Below are positions 25,243 through 33,844 of a stretch of 64,000 nucleotides of DNA, piece by piece. Both the position numbers and the translations under genes were made by a program. Each line of letters begins with the position of its first letter. Within the stretch, counting starts at the first letter, position 1. Source of the DNA: JALORV01 sp963703945 (GTDB taxonomy: Bacteria; Pseudomonadota; Gammaproteobacteria; Burkholderiales; Burkholderiaceae_F). Where the stretch lies: the NCBI GenBank assembly GCA_963703945.1, contig CAVPGM010000019.1, positions 186,001 through 250,000 of the forward strand, in the 5' to 3' direction. Below the pieces are notes generated by a model that was not told the DNA's origin, ran no database searches, and was given only the letters and a program-made list of their open reading frames with translations.

Positions 25243-26319
25243 GTGCAGCTGAAGCAACACATACGTTTCGGCACAGCCCGGGATGGAGTGCGGATCGCGT
25301 TCGCGACCGCAGGCGAGGGTCCAGCCCTGGTCAGAGTCAACAACTGGTTCACGCACCTCGAGCTCGACTGGACCAACCCGGTCTGGCGACACTGGTCCGA
25401 GGCCCTGGCCGAGCGACGAATGCTCATTCGCTACGACCCGCGGGGCTCGGGTCTGTCCGACCGTGATGTGCTCGACATCTCGCTTGATGCGCTGGTGTCC
25501 GATCTCGAGGCAGTCGTCGACTCTCTCAAGCTTCGTCGCTTCTCGCTCATCGGCCTGTGCCAGGGTGGCGCGATCGCCATCGCCTACGCGGCGCGCCATC
25601 CCGAACGCGTCAGCCGATTGGTGCTCTATGACAGTTATCTGCACGGCGCGCTCGTGGCCGACGCCGGCGAGAAGCTGGCCCGGCAGGCGCGGACGTTCGC
25701 GCAAATGATCGAGCTCGGCTGGGGCAGGAAAGTGGGTGCGTTTCGCGAAATGTTCGCCGGGCTGCTGATGCCCGAAGCCGGCGAGCGGCAACAGAAATGG
25801 ATCGGTGAACTGCAGCGCCGCAGCGCCACGCCCGCCATGGCCTGCCGTCTGTGGAACGCGTTCAATACGTTCGACGTTCGCGCCGAAGCCGCGAAGGTTT
25901 CTGTGCCAACGCTGGTCTTTCATGTGCGCGGTGACGCAATGGTGCCGTTCGAGGCCGGCCGTCGTCTCGCCGCGGCGCTATCCGATGCCCGGTTTGTGCC
26001 GCTCGAGGGCACAAACCACATTCTGCGTGCCGACGAGCCGGCGTGGCTCGACTTCAAGAAAGAACTGAATGAGTTCCTCGCCGCTGATGAGCAGGTCGCG
26101 GGCGCCGGTTCGGATGAGCTTCGGAGCCTGACGAGCCGGGAAAGGGAGATTCTCGACTGCATTGCGCGCGGGCTGACCAATGCCCAGGTTGCGATGACTC
26201 TGCAGATCGCCGAAAAGACGGTCCGCAATCATGTCAACCACATCTTTTCCAAACTCGGCACTGGGCATCGCGCGCAGGCCATCGTGATCGCGCGCAAGGC
26301 CGGCCTGGGACGGGAATAG
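25243..26319 (+). CDS. Alpha/beta hydrolase fused to a C-terminal LuxR-type HTH domain
   Basis: The 358-residue product has an alpha/beta hydrolase domain (residues 1-280) and a LuxR-type DNA-binding domain (about 294-355: L-T-S-R-E-R-E-I-L-D-C-I-A-R-G-L-T-N-A-Q then E-K-T-V-R-N-H-V). The nucleophile elbow reads G-L-C-Q-G (Cys106) instead of the usual Ser. Asp231 (R-G-D-A-M-V-P) and His259 (G-T-N-H-I-L) complete a Cys-Asp-His triad. It may be a regulator that senses or hydrolyses a small ligand. The start is uncertain: the GTG at 25243 gives the conserved beginning, while a TTG at 25192 would add 17 unconserved residues. Confidence 0.87.
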   Translation: MQLKQHIRFGTARDGVRIAFATAGEGPALVRVNNWFTHLELDWTNPVWRHWSEALAERRMLIRYDPRGSGLSDRDVLDISLDALVSDLEAVVDSLKLRRFSLIGLCQGGAIAIAYAARHPERVSRLVLYDSYLHGALVADAGEKLARQARTFAQMIELGWGRKVGAFREMFAGLLMPEAGERQQKWIGELQRRSATPAMACRLWNAFNTFDVRAEAAKVSVPTLVFHVRGDAMVPFEAGRRLAAALSDARFVPLEGTNHILRADEPAWLDFKKELNEFLAADEQVAGAGSDELRSLTSREREILDCIARGLTNAQVAMTLQIAEKTVRNHVNHIFSKLGTGHRAQAIVIARKAGLGRE

Positions 26320-26463
26320 CCTGGCGCAGGGGCGACTGGGGCGCGTGGCCCACGCCCAGCCCGCGCCTCAGATCATTGGCGGGCCTGATTGGGCCCATCG
26401 GCTCATGACGTCTTCTGCAACGGCTGGCAGCCTCCAGGTATCGAAACCACACATGGAGACATC

Positions 26464-27045
26464 ATGGCCCGTGCGAAGGCGAACCTCGTTCAGCAACGGC
26501 AGAACCCGTTGCGCGACCTCTACCGTCGTGTTCCTGCCGAAGCCTGGATCAGCGACGGCGCCCGGACCATCAACGGCTGCGGTAGCGACCCGTTCCACGG
26601 TGCCGTCAGTCCCAACAACAGTTCCGAGGCGCCGCTGCGTTTCGGCATACATCGCGCGGTCGGCGGTGACCACGACTACCCGAATCCCGGCGATCTGCTG
26701 TCGGCGGCGCTCGCCGCCTGTTTCGACGCGACATTGCGCATGCTTGCCGATCATCTGGGCATTCGCTTGAAGTCCGTCGAGGTCGAAGTCGACGCGGAGT
26801 GCGACGTGCGCGGCTGTCTGCTGGTCGAACGCACTGTTCCTGTTGGTTTCCAGAACATGCTCTGTCGCGTTCGACTCGAGCCGGAGAACCGGATCGAGTC
26901 GGAGCAACTGCAGATGTTGTTGGCCGCCACCGAGCAGAGCTGCGTGGTCTTTCAAACGCTGCGCAACGGTGTCGCAGTGAAGGCGCAGATCGAGAACATC
27001 GATAGCGCCCAAGCAGTTCCGTCCGAGAGCGCCGTATCGCCGTAG
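26464..27045 (+). CDS. OsmC-family protein
   Basis: The 193-residue product has the OsmC/Ohr fold motifs: a central L-S-A-A-L-A-A-C-F-D-A-T-L-R helix with a peroxidatic-type Cys, and a later E-Q-S-C-V-V-F-Q-T-L segment with the second Cys. Such proteins reduce organic hydroperoxides in the cytosol; this long version belongs to the less characterised OsmC-like group. GGAG lies just before the ATG at 26464. It follows the hydrolase-LuxR gene by 144 bases and could be its target. Confidence 0.85.
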   Translation: MARAKANLVQQRQNPLRDLYRRVPAEAWISDGARTINGCGSDPFHGAVSPNNSSEAPLRFGIHRAVGGDHDYPNPGDLLSAALAACFDATLRMLADHLGIRLKSVEVEVDAECDVRGCLLVERTVPVGFQNMLCRVRLEPENRIESEQLQMLLAATEQSCVVFQTLRNGVAVKAQIENIDSAQAVPSESAVSP

Positions 27046-27359
27046 TGTCCGCCGACCAGCCCGCAGTTGGAGGTTCGAAAGGTGTCCGCTTCAGGTCGAA
27101 CTAGGAGCGTGCGCTCACGGCTTGTGCAGCGACCTGAGTGATCCTCACCGGTGCCAACCGCGGCGAACGCGTCGGCGCACCCACCAACTGCCGGCGCCGG
27201 CGGTCGTTTCCGCGCCGACAAAACCACCGTGGAACGAATAGGTTCGCGAGGCCTTACCACAGCACCATGTGAGTAGGAAGGGGGAGGTCGCCTGCCCCTT
27301 CCGTCCCGTTCAGCCTCGTACTTCGACTCTTCCCGCCTGCTGTCGTTTGACGTCCCGGC
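27046..27359. other. Intergenic region with a hairpin between convergent genes
   Basis: No gene was seen. An eight-base-pair hairpin (GGAAGGGG / CCCCTTCC, 27276-27302) without a T-run may act as a bidirectional terminator for the OsmC gene and the CARDB lipoprotein gene. A motif TGTCCGCTTCAGG at 27082 resembles motifs elsewhere in the window. Confidence 0.4.
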
Positions 27360-27782
27360 TCAAGCGACACACCAGCCGACCGTGTTGTTATTTCCCTCGT
27401 TGCTCTCTGGAACCTGATTCTGCGCGTCGATCGTGATCTTGAAGGAGCAGTTCGGCGTATAGCAGGCCGCAGGAACCAGAACCGGCGTTGTTAGATTGAC
27501 GGGCGCACTAAAGGCCGGCAGAGCCGGCGTCGGCAACTGCACCGATCCGCCGACGTTGAAATCCACAGTCGTCGTCGTGGCAGGAGCTGCCTTCGCCCCA
27601 TCATTCTTCACAGTGACAATCAACTTGCCCTTGTCTGGGCCATCTTTCACGATCTTGCACATGCTCGGGGGGACCAAGAGATTCGGAAGGCCGACAACCA
27701 CCAAATCGGGAGAAGCACAACCGACCAGGACCAATGGTGCCAAAGCGCAAATTGCTTTCAGACCGGTTCTTGCTTGAAACAT
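27360..27782 (-). CDS. CARDB-domain lipoprotein
   Basis: The 140-residue product has a lipoprotein signal with lipobox L-V-G-C-A (Cys near residue 22) and a single CARDB-like immunoglobulin-type beta domain: L-I-V-T-V-K-N-D-G-A-K-A-A, then I-D-A-Q-N-Q-V-P-E-S-N-E-G-N-N-N. CARDB domains are found in cell-surface and adhesion-related proteins. It probably sits in the periplasm or on the outer membrane; function unknown. GGAGG lies seven bases before the ATG at 27782, which settles the start over an in-frame TTG at 27788. Confidence 0.85.
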   Translation of the reverse strand: MFQARTGLKAICALAPLVLVGCASPDLVVVGLPNLLVPPSMCKIVKDGPDKGKLIVTVKNDGAKAAPATTTTVDFNVGGSVQLPTPALPAFSAPVNLTTPVLVPAACYTPNCSFKITIDAQNQVPESNEGNNNTVGWCVA

Positions 27783-28207
27783 GATCAATCCTCCTAAATG
27801 AGAATGGACGCTCTCCTCTCAGTTACCAAGTTCGCAGTGAGTCTCCCTATGGCACCTTCGCGCGATAAAGCTGCTCGGTGCCGGACACACTCCCCCGGCG
27901 TGTGGGTGTTTCGTCGCAACCCACTCGCTCGAACATAGGAGGTTAGTCAGCTTTCCAGGTTGACGCAACGCAACGGTCGGCCGCGCACAACCAGCGTCCG
28001 TTGCAAGTGGGACGTCGTGGCTTGGTCAGTTTGCGTCACGCCGCGCAGGTCTGCCGACGACCGAACTGCGTGGTCTGGCAAGTCGCTTCGATGGCCTGAG
28101 GTCTGCTCCTGGTCCGACTGCCGACCGTGCAAGGGCCCGCCAGGCTGGCGCCGCACCGCGCACGATGGCGCTCATGTCGCGCCGAGGGCCGCTCTCGGCG
28201 AAAAGAG
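27783..28207. other. Intergenic region, no gene seen
   Basis: The 425 bases upstream of the CARDB lipoprotein gene contain no ORF with recognisable protein features. The open frames across 27960-28200 are shadows of GC-rich sequence. Apart from the lipoprotein promoter that should lie here, nothing stands out. Confidence 0.5.
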
Positions 28208-29339
28208 TTATGACTGCAGCAGGCCGCGGGCGGCCTGCCTTACGTCGGGCGAGGAGAAGCGGAAGGCAGCGCGATCCAGCAGGTAGTGGATGAAGCCGCT
28301 CGCGAATCCCAGGGCCAGCAGCGCCGGCACGAACGGCGAGTAGCGCAGCCACCACGCCGCATCGCCGAAGATGCGGTCGGCGTACACGTATTCGTCGGCC
28401 ACGGCCTCGACCTCGAACACCGGCAGCAGCAAGGTGGAGACGACGGCGAGCACGAGCAGCACCGCCCAGCCGCGCCGATTGATGGGCGCCAGCAGCCGCT
28501 GCCAGCGTGTGGCAGGCTGCTGGGCCCCGCCGGAAGCCGCGAGCGAGGCGAGTCCCATCGCGGCGCTCCAATGCTGCACGCTCCACAGCACGATGAACAG
28601 GAAAGGGTCGCGCGCCAGGAAGGCGAAGAGCACCATGGCCGAGACGCCGAGGACGTAGGCAATGCGCGGCGGCGATGGGCGCTGCGAGCGCAGTTCGACG
28701 CGCAGCATCAGGCCGGTCAGGATCACGACGAGGACGATGCCACCATCGCGTAGCGTGCGCGCGAAGAGCTCCGCCCCAACCGCTCCCAGCAGCGGGTCGA
28801 TCCATCGATCCTGGAAAGCGATCGATCCGGCCAAGGCTTCTGCCACCACGACGAAACCGCCACCCACCACCAACGCGAACCACCGATCGAGCCTTCGCGT
28901 GGTCGCCTCCGACGCTCGTCCCGCGCGCGCGCGGTAGAGGCTGAGTAGCCCGAAGTGCTGCGCGGCAAAGTGGTAACTCACCAGCAGGTAGTCGAGGACG
29001 GCGAGGCAGACCACGCGCTCGGTCAGCGGCATCGGCAGCACGCTCTCGGGAGCCAACAGCACGGCAAAGCAGGCCGACGACGATGGCCAGCGGGGCCACT
29101 ACGAAGCGCAGCCGCTGCTTGGCGAGCAGGGGGCGGTACGCCGGCGTCGCGTAGGCCAGCCAGGCCGACGAAATGCGGTGGCCGAACCACAGAGGCACCG
29201 TGAGCGCGAAGAAGAGCCAGTCCACTGGACTGGCGCGCACGTCGTCATGACCCCGCGCCAGCAGAAGGATCAGGGGGGCCAACCACAGCGCATTCAGGAT
29301 CCAGACGAGATCCCAGGTCGGGCTCTTGATCCAGCGCAT
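28208..29339 (-). pseudogene. Predicted multi-pass membrane protein, frameshifted
   Basis: The N-terminal part begins M-R-W-I-K-S-P-T-W-D-L-V-W-I-L and has hydrophobic segments up to V-V-G-L-L. Removing one base at about 29069 joins it to F-A-V-L-L-A-P-E-S and on through L-D-Y-L-L-V-S-Y-H-F-A-A-Q-H-F-G-L-L-S-L-Y-R. The restored protein has about 376 residues and at least eight likely membrane helices. The H-F-A-A-Q-H-F-G motif could bind metal or heme, but I know no family function. The start at 29339 is chosen at the first conserved-looking Met; an open frame extends upstream to 29441. Confidence 0.72.
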
Positions 29340-29605
29340 AGGGACAGAACGTAGCGCATCGGCCCGGCTTGATGTTTCCCCGACCGGTGCCTCGGCTCGG
29401 GTCGACGCGAGCAGGTGAAGATGCGTATACGTATGTAGCATCGCGAGCCGCCTCAGTGATCTTGACCGTCGCGGTCCCGGTGAGTTGATCTGCCATCATC
29501 CCATCACCGCCGCCGAGCGGCCAGTTGCGGCCGGCGTCAGCGGCGACGAGAATCGCCTCGTAGCAGACTTCCGACCCAAAAGAAAGACCGGAAAAGAAAC
29601 GTCAC

Positions 29606-30034
29606 GTGAAGAAAGCGGCGAAGAAGAAGGTCGAACCCGAAGGGAGCGGAACAGCGTCGGTATTGCGCAGCTTGTTCCGTTCATTCGCCAAGTTGGCCGA
29701 GCAAGCAGGCGACGGACGACCGCTTCTTCGTGGGCTGCGAGTTGCCCAGGACCCAACTGCCGACCGGATCGTAATCGTGCATGGCGGGTCGCGGGTCGAG
29801 TTCGTTCTCGTCCGGGGCGCCGGCGACCCACCATACGCGGATGTCGAGTGCCGGCGAATGGATTCGATCGGAGCAACTGAGGCAACGCCGATCGCAAGTT
29901 TCCGGTTCAATGAGACGGGCGATGTGTCGCAGTCCAGCGTGCCCGAACTGGTGAATGAAAACATCTCCCAGGCAAACGGAGCCTGGAGCATTGTCAGTGC
30001 AGTCATATGGAACGCCTTACAGGGCCCTGAGTAG
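29606..30034 (+). CDS. Hypothetical protein
   Basis: This 142-residue product starts with a GTG and a Lys-rich segment (M-K-K-A-A-K-K-K-V-E-P-E), then a mixed region with R-I-V-I-V-H-G-G-S-R-V-E-F-V-L-V-R-G-A-G and a C-terminus W-S-I-V-S-A-V-I-W-N-A-L. There is no signal peptide and no motif I can assign. The ribosome site is weak. It converges on the pentapeptide-repeat gene and overlaps its 3' end by 32 bases. Confidence 0.5.
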   Translation: MKKAAKKKVEPEGSGTASVLRSLFRSFAKLAEQAGDGRPLLRGLRVAQDPTADRIVIVHGGSRVEFVLVRGAGDPPYADVECRRMDSIGATEATPIASFRFNETGDVSQSSVPELVNENISQANGAWSIVSAVIWNALQGPE

Positions 30035-30281
30035 CGCCGCACGGCCATGGACGTGTCTCGGACTTCCTCAAACTTTCCTTGTGGAGGTTCGCTCCGCTGA
30101 GATCTGCCTCTCGCAGGTTCGCACCACGGAGGTCACGCCCCCGCAAGTCCGCGAGAGCGAGATTCACCTTGGAGAGGTCCTCCCCGGCGAGTCCCCGCTC
30201 TGCGCCTGGGTTGTTTACGCGCCAGGCATTCCAGCCTTCAACGCCGCTCTTCAGAAGTTTGAGTTGCTCATTGTCTGCCAT
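30003..30281 (-). CDS. Pentapeptide-repeat protein, short or truncated
   Basis: The 92-residue product starts M-A-D-N-E-Q-L-K-L-L-K-S-G-V-E-G-W-N-A-W-R, the usual lead-in of one pentapeptide-repeat group. It then has about eight A(D/N)LxX-type repeats: L-A-G-E-D-L-S-K-V-N-L, A-D-L-R-G-R-D-L-R-G-A-N-L-R-E-A-D-L-S-G-A-N-L. The repeats stop abruptly and the last 20 residues are unrelated, so the gene looks cut short relative to normal members with many more repeats. Function unknown. Confidence 0.72.
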   Translation of the reverse strand: MADNEQLKLLKSGVEGWNAWRVNNPGAERGLAGEDLSKVNLALADLRGRDLRGANLREADLSGANLHKESLRKSETRPWPCGATQGPVRRSI

Positions 30282-30502
30282 AGGCGGTTGCCTGCTGGGC
30301 ACTGCTCTCCGAGCAGTTCAAATACCTGTTCGTCCGATCCAGCAGCCATTGCTGAGGCCCGTAGCGCGCCCATTCGTCGTACGTACAAGTCCGCTTAGGG
30401 GCAATTTGACCAGCGTGTAGGACCTTCGAAGAGAGCCCATCGCCCCCATCCGATTGTGGTGTTAATTTGCGCCTGCAGCCCAAACGACTGAAGGGGAGAG
30501 GT

Positions 30503-30958
30503 ATGAAAACAGCAGTACTGAAGGGATTGTTGGTGTTGATGTTCTGTACGGCTTCCGCTGCGATGCCGACGCGCGCCTTGGCCAGCGAGTGGCCAATGAT
30601 TCCCGGGGACTTCTGGGAAGTGACGGGCGTTCACCTCAAGGACGGAGGAGGGCTCGCATACGCGAATTTCCTCGCAACCGACTGGAAAGCCGACCAGGAA
30701 TTCGCCAAGTCCAAGGGCTGGATCAAGAGCTACATGGTCTTTAGCAACAACCACCCCCGCAAAGGCGAGCCGGATCTGTACCTGGTCGTCATCTCTGAGC
30801 GCCTCCCGACCGGGCCCGAGGCAGATAAGCGCGACGACGAATACATGGCGTGGAAGAAGAAGACCCAAGCGCAAATGCAGAAGGAGTCGGGCAACCGCCT
30901 CGAGATCCGAGAGATCGGCAGCAATTCCCTGCTGCAAGAGCTCAAATTCCGCAAGTGA
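30503..30958 (+). CDS. Small predicted periplasmic protein
   Basis: The 151-residue product has a Sec signal peptide (M-K-T-A-V-L-K-G-L-L-V-L-M-F-C-T-A-S, cleaved near A-L-A-S), then a mature domain beginning E-W-P-M-I-P-G-D-F-W-E-V-T-G-V-H. It is rich in Lys, Trp and Tyr and is predicted soluble. A strong AGGGGAGAGG ribosome site precedes the ATG. I recognise no family with confidence; the spacing of conserved-looking aromatic residues suggests a small binding or dimeric alpha-beta-barrel-like fold. Confidence 0.75.
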   Translation: MKTAVLKGLLVLMFCTASAAMPTRALASEWPMIPGDFWEVTGVHLKDGGGLAYANFLATDWKADQEFAKSKGWIKSYMVFSNNHPRKGEPDLYLVVISERLPTGPEADKRDDEYMAWKKKTQAQMQKESGNRLEIREIGSNSLLQELKFRK

Positions 30959-31317
30959 GCGTCACGCGCTGCCGCCGCTGATCGGTTCGGGCGCTCAAGT
31001 GGCAGAGCGGCCACAAGCCAAACGATGGCGTCAAGAAGGGGCGGCGGTAAGACCGCCGCTCTGCTCCCGAATATTCGTCCGCTATTGAATAGATCGCGCG
31101 GCGTTGCTGGATGGCAGCTGTGGCCGGGCTGCGACCTCACCGAAACCTCTCTAGGCCGTCCCAGGAGGACCGAACCGGTTCGCTTCTTCTGGGATCAAGC
31201 AGCCCGACTTCCTCGAGCAACCAGTTCATGCGAGAGAAGTTGCACGGCGCGCAGGCGATCACCAAGTTCTCCTATCTGTTCGCGCCGGGGCAACTCTGAA
31301 AGTTTCTCTTTCTTGCA
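30959..31317. other. Intergenic region, no gene seen
   Basis: About 360 bases between two converging genes have no ORF with protein-like composition. There is an imperfect inverted repeat near 30999-31062 (GTGGCAGAGCGGCCAC and nearby GACCGCCGCTCTGC), possibly a terminator for either side. Nothing else was seen. Confidence 0.4.
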
Positions 31318-32964
31318 CTATGGGGTCGCGGCCTGGATCAGGTTGGGCAGCCCCATACTCAGTCTCACCCGGTCAAAGAACTGCGCGTGCTGCATTGGCC
31401 GCGGGACATCGAACTCCCAGAACTCGCATGGCGGCGCATCGACGCCGGCTACGGCCAGAATCGAATTGGTCGCCCGCCTCGCCGCCTCGTTGGCTGCCTC
31501 CATGGTGGCGAGATCAGTGTAGGTACGGACATAGTCGGACGCGAGGAACAGGTTGCCGATCTCCGTGTACGCCTCCGGCCGGAGCGCGAGCGACCCCACG
31601 TGATTGATCAGCAGCGGCTCCGCGTTCGTCACCACACCCGGGTTGGGAAGCTGGATGTCCGGATCGAGAAACCAGTCCACCAGGTTCTCGTCTTCGAGCT
31701 GGACTCGCCCCATCGAATTCAGGGCGGCCTTGAGTTGAGCCCAGACCTCGTCCTTGATTTCCTCCCGGCTTGTGGCTTCCATGGCTGACTTGCCGTTGAA
31801 ATTTCCGGGTGCGGTCCAGTTCGAGATATCGACCGACAGGATGCCACCGACGCGCCCATCGCCGAAGCGCGAAAGATCGACATTGCGCCAGAACTGCCGC
31901 TGCGAGATCGAGGTGAGCGCCCAACTGGAGTCGAGGTAAATCGCGTGGCCGTCAGTCAATGGCCGGTCGGTTTTTAGGTAGAACTGGATGCCGTTCATCC
32001 ATTCGGTACGCAAGCCGCGAATGCCGGAAAGCGATGGCGCCGCCCGTTCCAGCTCCGGCGTCAGTAGCCCCTGCATGACTTCGACCGGCAGGGCCGCCAC
32101 ATAGAAGTCAGCGCTGATCTCGTCGAGCCGTCCATTTCGCTCAATCGTCACGCTGCGCAGCTTGTTGCCGGACACGTTGAGCGACCGGACCGTGGCGCTC
32201 GATGTCAGGGTTGCACCGAGGCGGCCGCTCAGGTGCTTGCGCCAGGGATCGATCCAGACATCGTTGGTTGGTCCGGTGAGCAGGCGATCGAACACGCCGC
32301 CGGGAAGGAGAATTCCGTAAAAGAGCTGCAACAGGATGCGGCCTACGGTGCGGGTGCTGGTGTCCTCCGCGCGCATCGCCACAAGCGAGCGGGTCATCCC
32401 CTGCCCCAGGTATTTGCGATAGTTTTCCGAACGCGTGTTGGCGCCGATGAAATCCCAGAACGGCACATGCTCGTATTCGTCGTGGAAACGTTGTTCGCAG
32501 CTCGTCGCCAGCGCGAGCAGACGCGTGACGAAGTACGCGATCTCGTCGTGCGGAATGTCGAGCTTGTCGAACATCGCGAAGAAGGCCGTACGAAAGTCGT
32601 CGATCGTCTCCGGGAACCGGGCGATCCAGACTGGATCGAGCTTGCCGTCGCGCGCCAGCAGGATCCGCGTCGCCTGTACGAGATTGTCACGGCAGTTCGC
32701 GCCGGATTCGCCAAACGGGATCCTGCTCATGGTGTCCGGAAGGTGCTTGTAGAAGCCCGGGAAGAATCGAAAGCCGTGCTCGCCCGGTAAATCCAGTCGA
32801 CCTTCAGTGCCGGACCCAGGAACCGCCATGCTCCGCGCCTTGCCGCCGAAGCTCGCCTGCCGCTCGTAGACCGAGACCGCAAACCCGCGTTCGCCAAGCT
32901 CATGCGCAGCGCTGAGTCCACCAACACCGCCGCCAAGAACCGCTACCGTTGGTTTGGATTGCAT
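31318..32964 (-). CDS. FAD-dependent amine-oxidase / phytoene-desaturase-like oxidoreductase
   Basis: The 548-residue product starts with the dinucleotide-binding motif V-A-V-L-G-G-G-V-G-G-L-S-A-A-H-E-L, followed by V-Y-E-R-Q-A-S-F-G-G-K-A-R-S and L-P-G-E-H-G-F-R-F-F-P-G-F, the FAD and substrate-entry blocks of the NAD(P)-binding Rossmann amine-oxidase superfamily. Related proteins include phytoene desaturases and hydroxysqualene dehydroxylase HpnE. No carotenoid or hopanoid gene is nearby, so the substrate is unknown. GGAGAG precedes the ATG. The C-terminus A-S-D-Y-V-R-T-Y-T-D-L-A-T-M-E-A-A contains the usual FAD-closing segment. Confidence 0.88.
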   Translation of the reverse strand: MQSKPTVAVLGGGVGGLSAAHELGERGFAVSVYERQASFGGKARSMAVPGSGTEGRLDLPGEHGFRFFPGFYKHLPDTMSRIPFGESGANCRDNLVQATRILLARDGKLDPVWIARFPETIDDFRTAFFAMFDKLDIPHDEIAYFVTRLLALATSCEQRFHDEYEHVPFWDFIGANTRSENYRKYLGQGMTRSLVAMRAEDTSTRTVGRILLQLFYGILLPGGVFDRLLTGPTNDVWIDPWRKHLSGRLGATLTSSATVRSLNVSGNKLRSVTIERNGRLDEISADFYVAALPVEVMQGLLTPELERAAPSLSGIRGLRTEWMNGIQFYLKTDRPLTDGHAIYLDSSWALTSISQRQFWRNVDLSRFGDGRVGGILSVDISNWTAPGNFNGKSAMEATSREEIKDEVWAQLKAALNSMGRVQLEDENLVDWFLDPDIQLPNPGVVTNAEPLLINHVGSLALRPEAYTEIGNLFLASDYVRTYTDLATMEAANEAARRATNSILAVAGVDAPPCEFWEFDVPRPMQHAQFFDRVRLSMGLPNLIQAATP

Positions 32965-33135
32965 GGCGACTCTCCGCGAATCGCAGCTTGGCGTCTGTGC
33001 GCTTCTGGAGCGCCAGCAGGTTGGTCGTGCTCATGCACCCTCACGCCCGCGCTGAGCCGCCGTCGAGGTTCGCATCGGTGAGGGCACCTTTAGCGCACGA
33101 GACAATGGTCGGCCAACAAGTCGCCCAACTTTCGA

Positions 33136-33468
33136 CTAGCTAGCGACCGAAGTCTGCTCAAAGTAGCCCTTCAATCTCTTTGCGACCCAGAACACGAGAG
33201 CCAGCAAGAGCAAGCCGGCGACTCCGAACGCAACGCCGGCCTCGGTCGGCAACTGCGCGCGAAGACCACGGTATATGAAGGCAGGGACAACCACGACACT
33301 AAGCAGCCCCATCACGAAGTGAATTGCGACCAGCATCCTAGTGCTCGATCGACGCTCCGGATGCTGCCGCTCATAGGACCTGATAAGACCGAGTACGCAA
33401 ATGTAGCCAATCAAGGACATTGCCAAAAGATAGGCCGCGGCACAGGCCAAACCGATCACAAGCAGCAT
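33136..33468 (-). CDS. Small membrane protein, unknown function
   Basis: The 110-residue product has three hydrophobic segments (residues about 1-30, 45-68, 78-98) separated by short charged loops (R-S-Y-E-R-Q-H-P-E-R-R-S-S and A-K-R-L-K-G-Y-F-E-Q). No domain was recognised and the ribosome site is weak. It lies 171 bases from the FAD-oxidoreductase start on the same strand and may be independent. Confidence 0.6.
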   Translation of the reverse strand: MLLVIGLACAAAYLLAMSLIGYICVLGLIRSYERQHPERRSSTRMLVAIHFVMGLLSVVVVPAFIYRGLRAQLPTEAGVAFGVAGLLLLALVFWVAKRLKGYFEQTSVAS

Positions 33469-33844
33469 TTGCTGACGCTCCGCTGGACAGTCGTCGGTCC
33501 AATTTAGCGAAGGTGCACGCAGTCCGAAAGCGTCCGCAATTGCGCAGATCGTGCGGCTCGACGGAACGGCAAGTCATGGCCGAGTTCAGTCTATCCAGCC
33601 GAGGGCCCGACGCGACGCAAGCCGCCATCAGAAGCGTCGAAAGACGGACGCGTCGGTGATGCCGGGAAACACGGACGTCAACGCTCCGCATCACCGGCAG
33701 GTGGAGGCGGGCGAAGTCCGCTGTAGCCAGTCCGGTGCATGCGGTGATTAGGCCTCACCTCGGGGCTAGGCCGGTCGCATCGCAGTATGCTCGGAGGTGC
33801 GCCGGAACTTGTTGGCCCACGCCGCGAACCCGGCCCCAGACCCC
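33469..33844. other. Intergenic region, no gene seen
   Basis: The gap between the divergent membrane-protein and AraC-family genes is 376 bases. It has no protein-like ORF and no clear promoter by eye. The AraC gene frame opens at 33797, but protein-like sequence begins near 33845. Confidence 0.4.
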
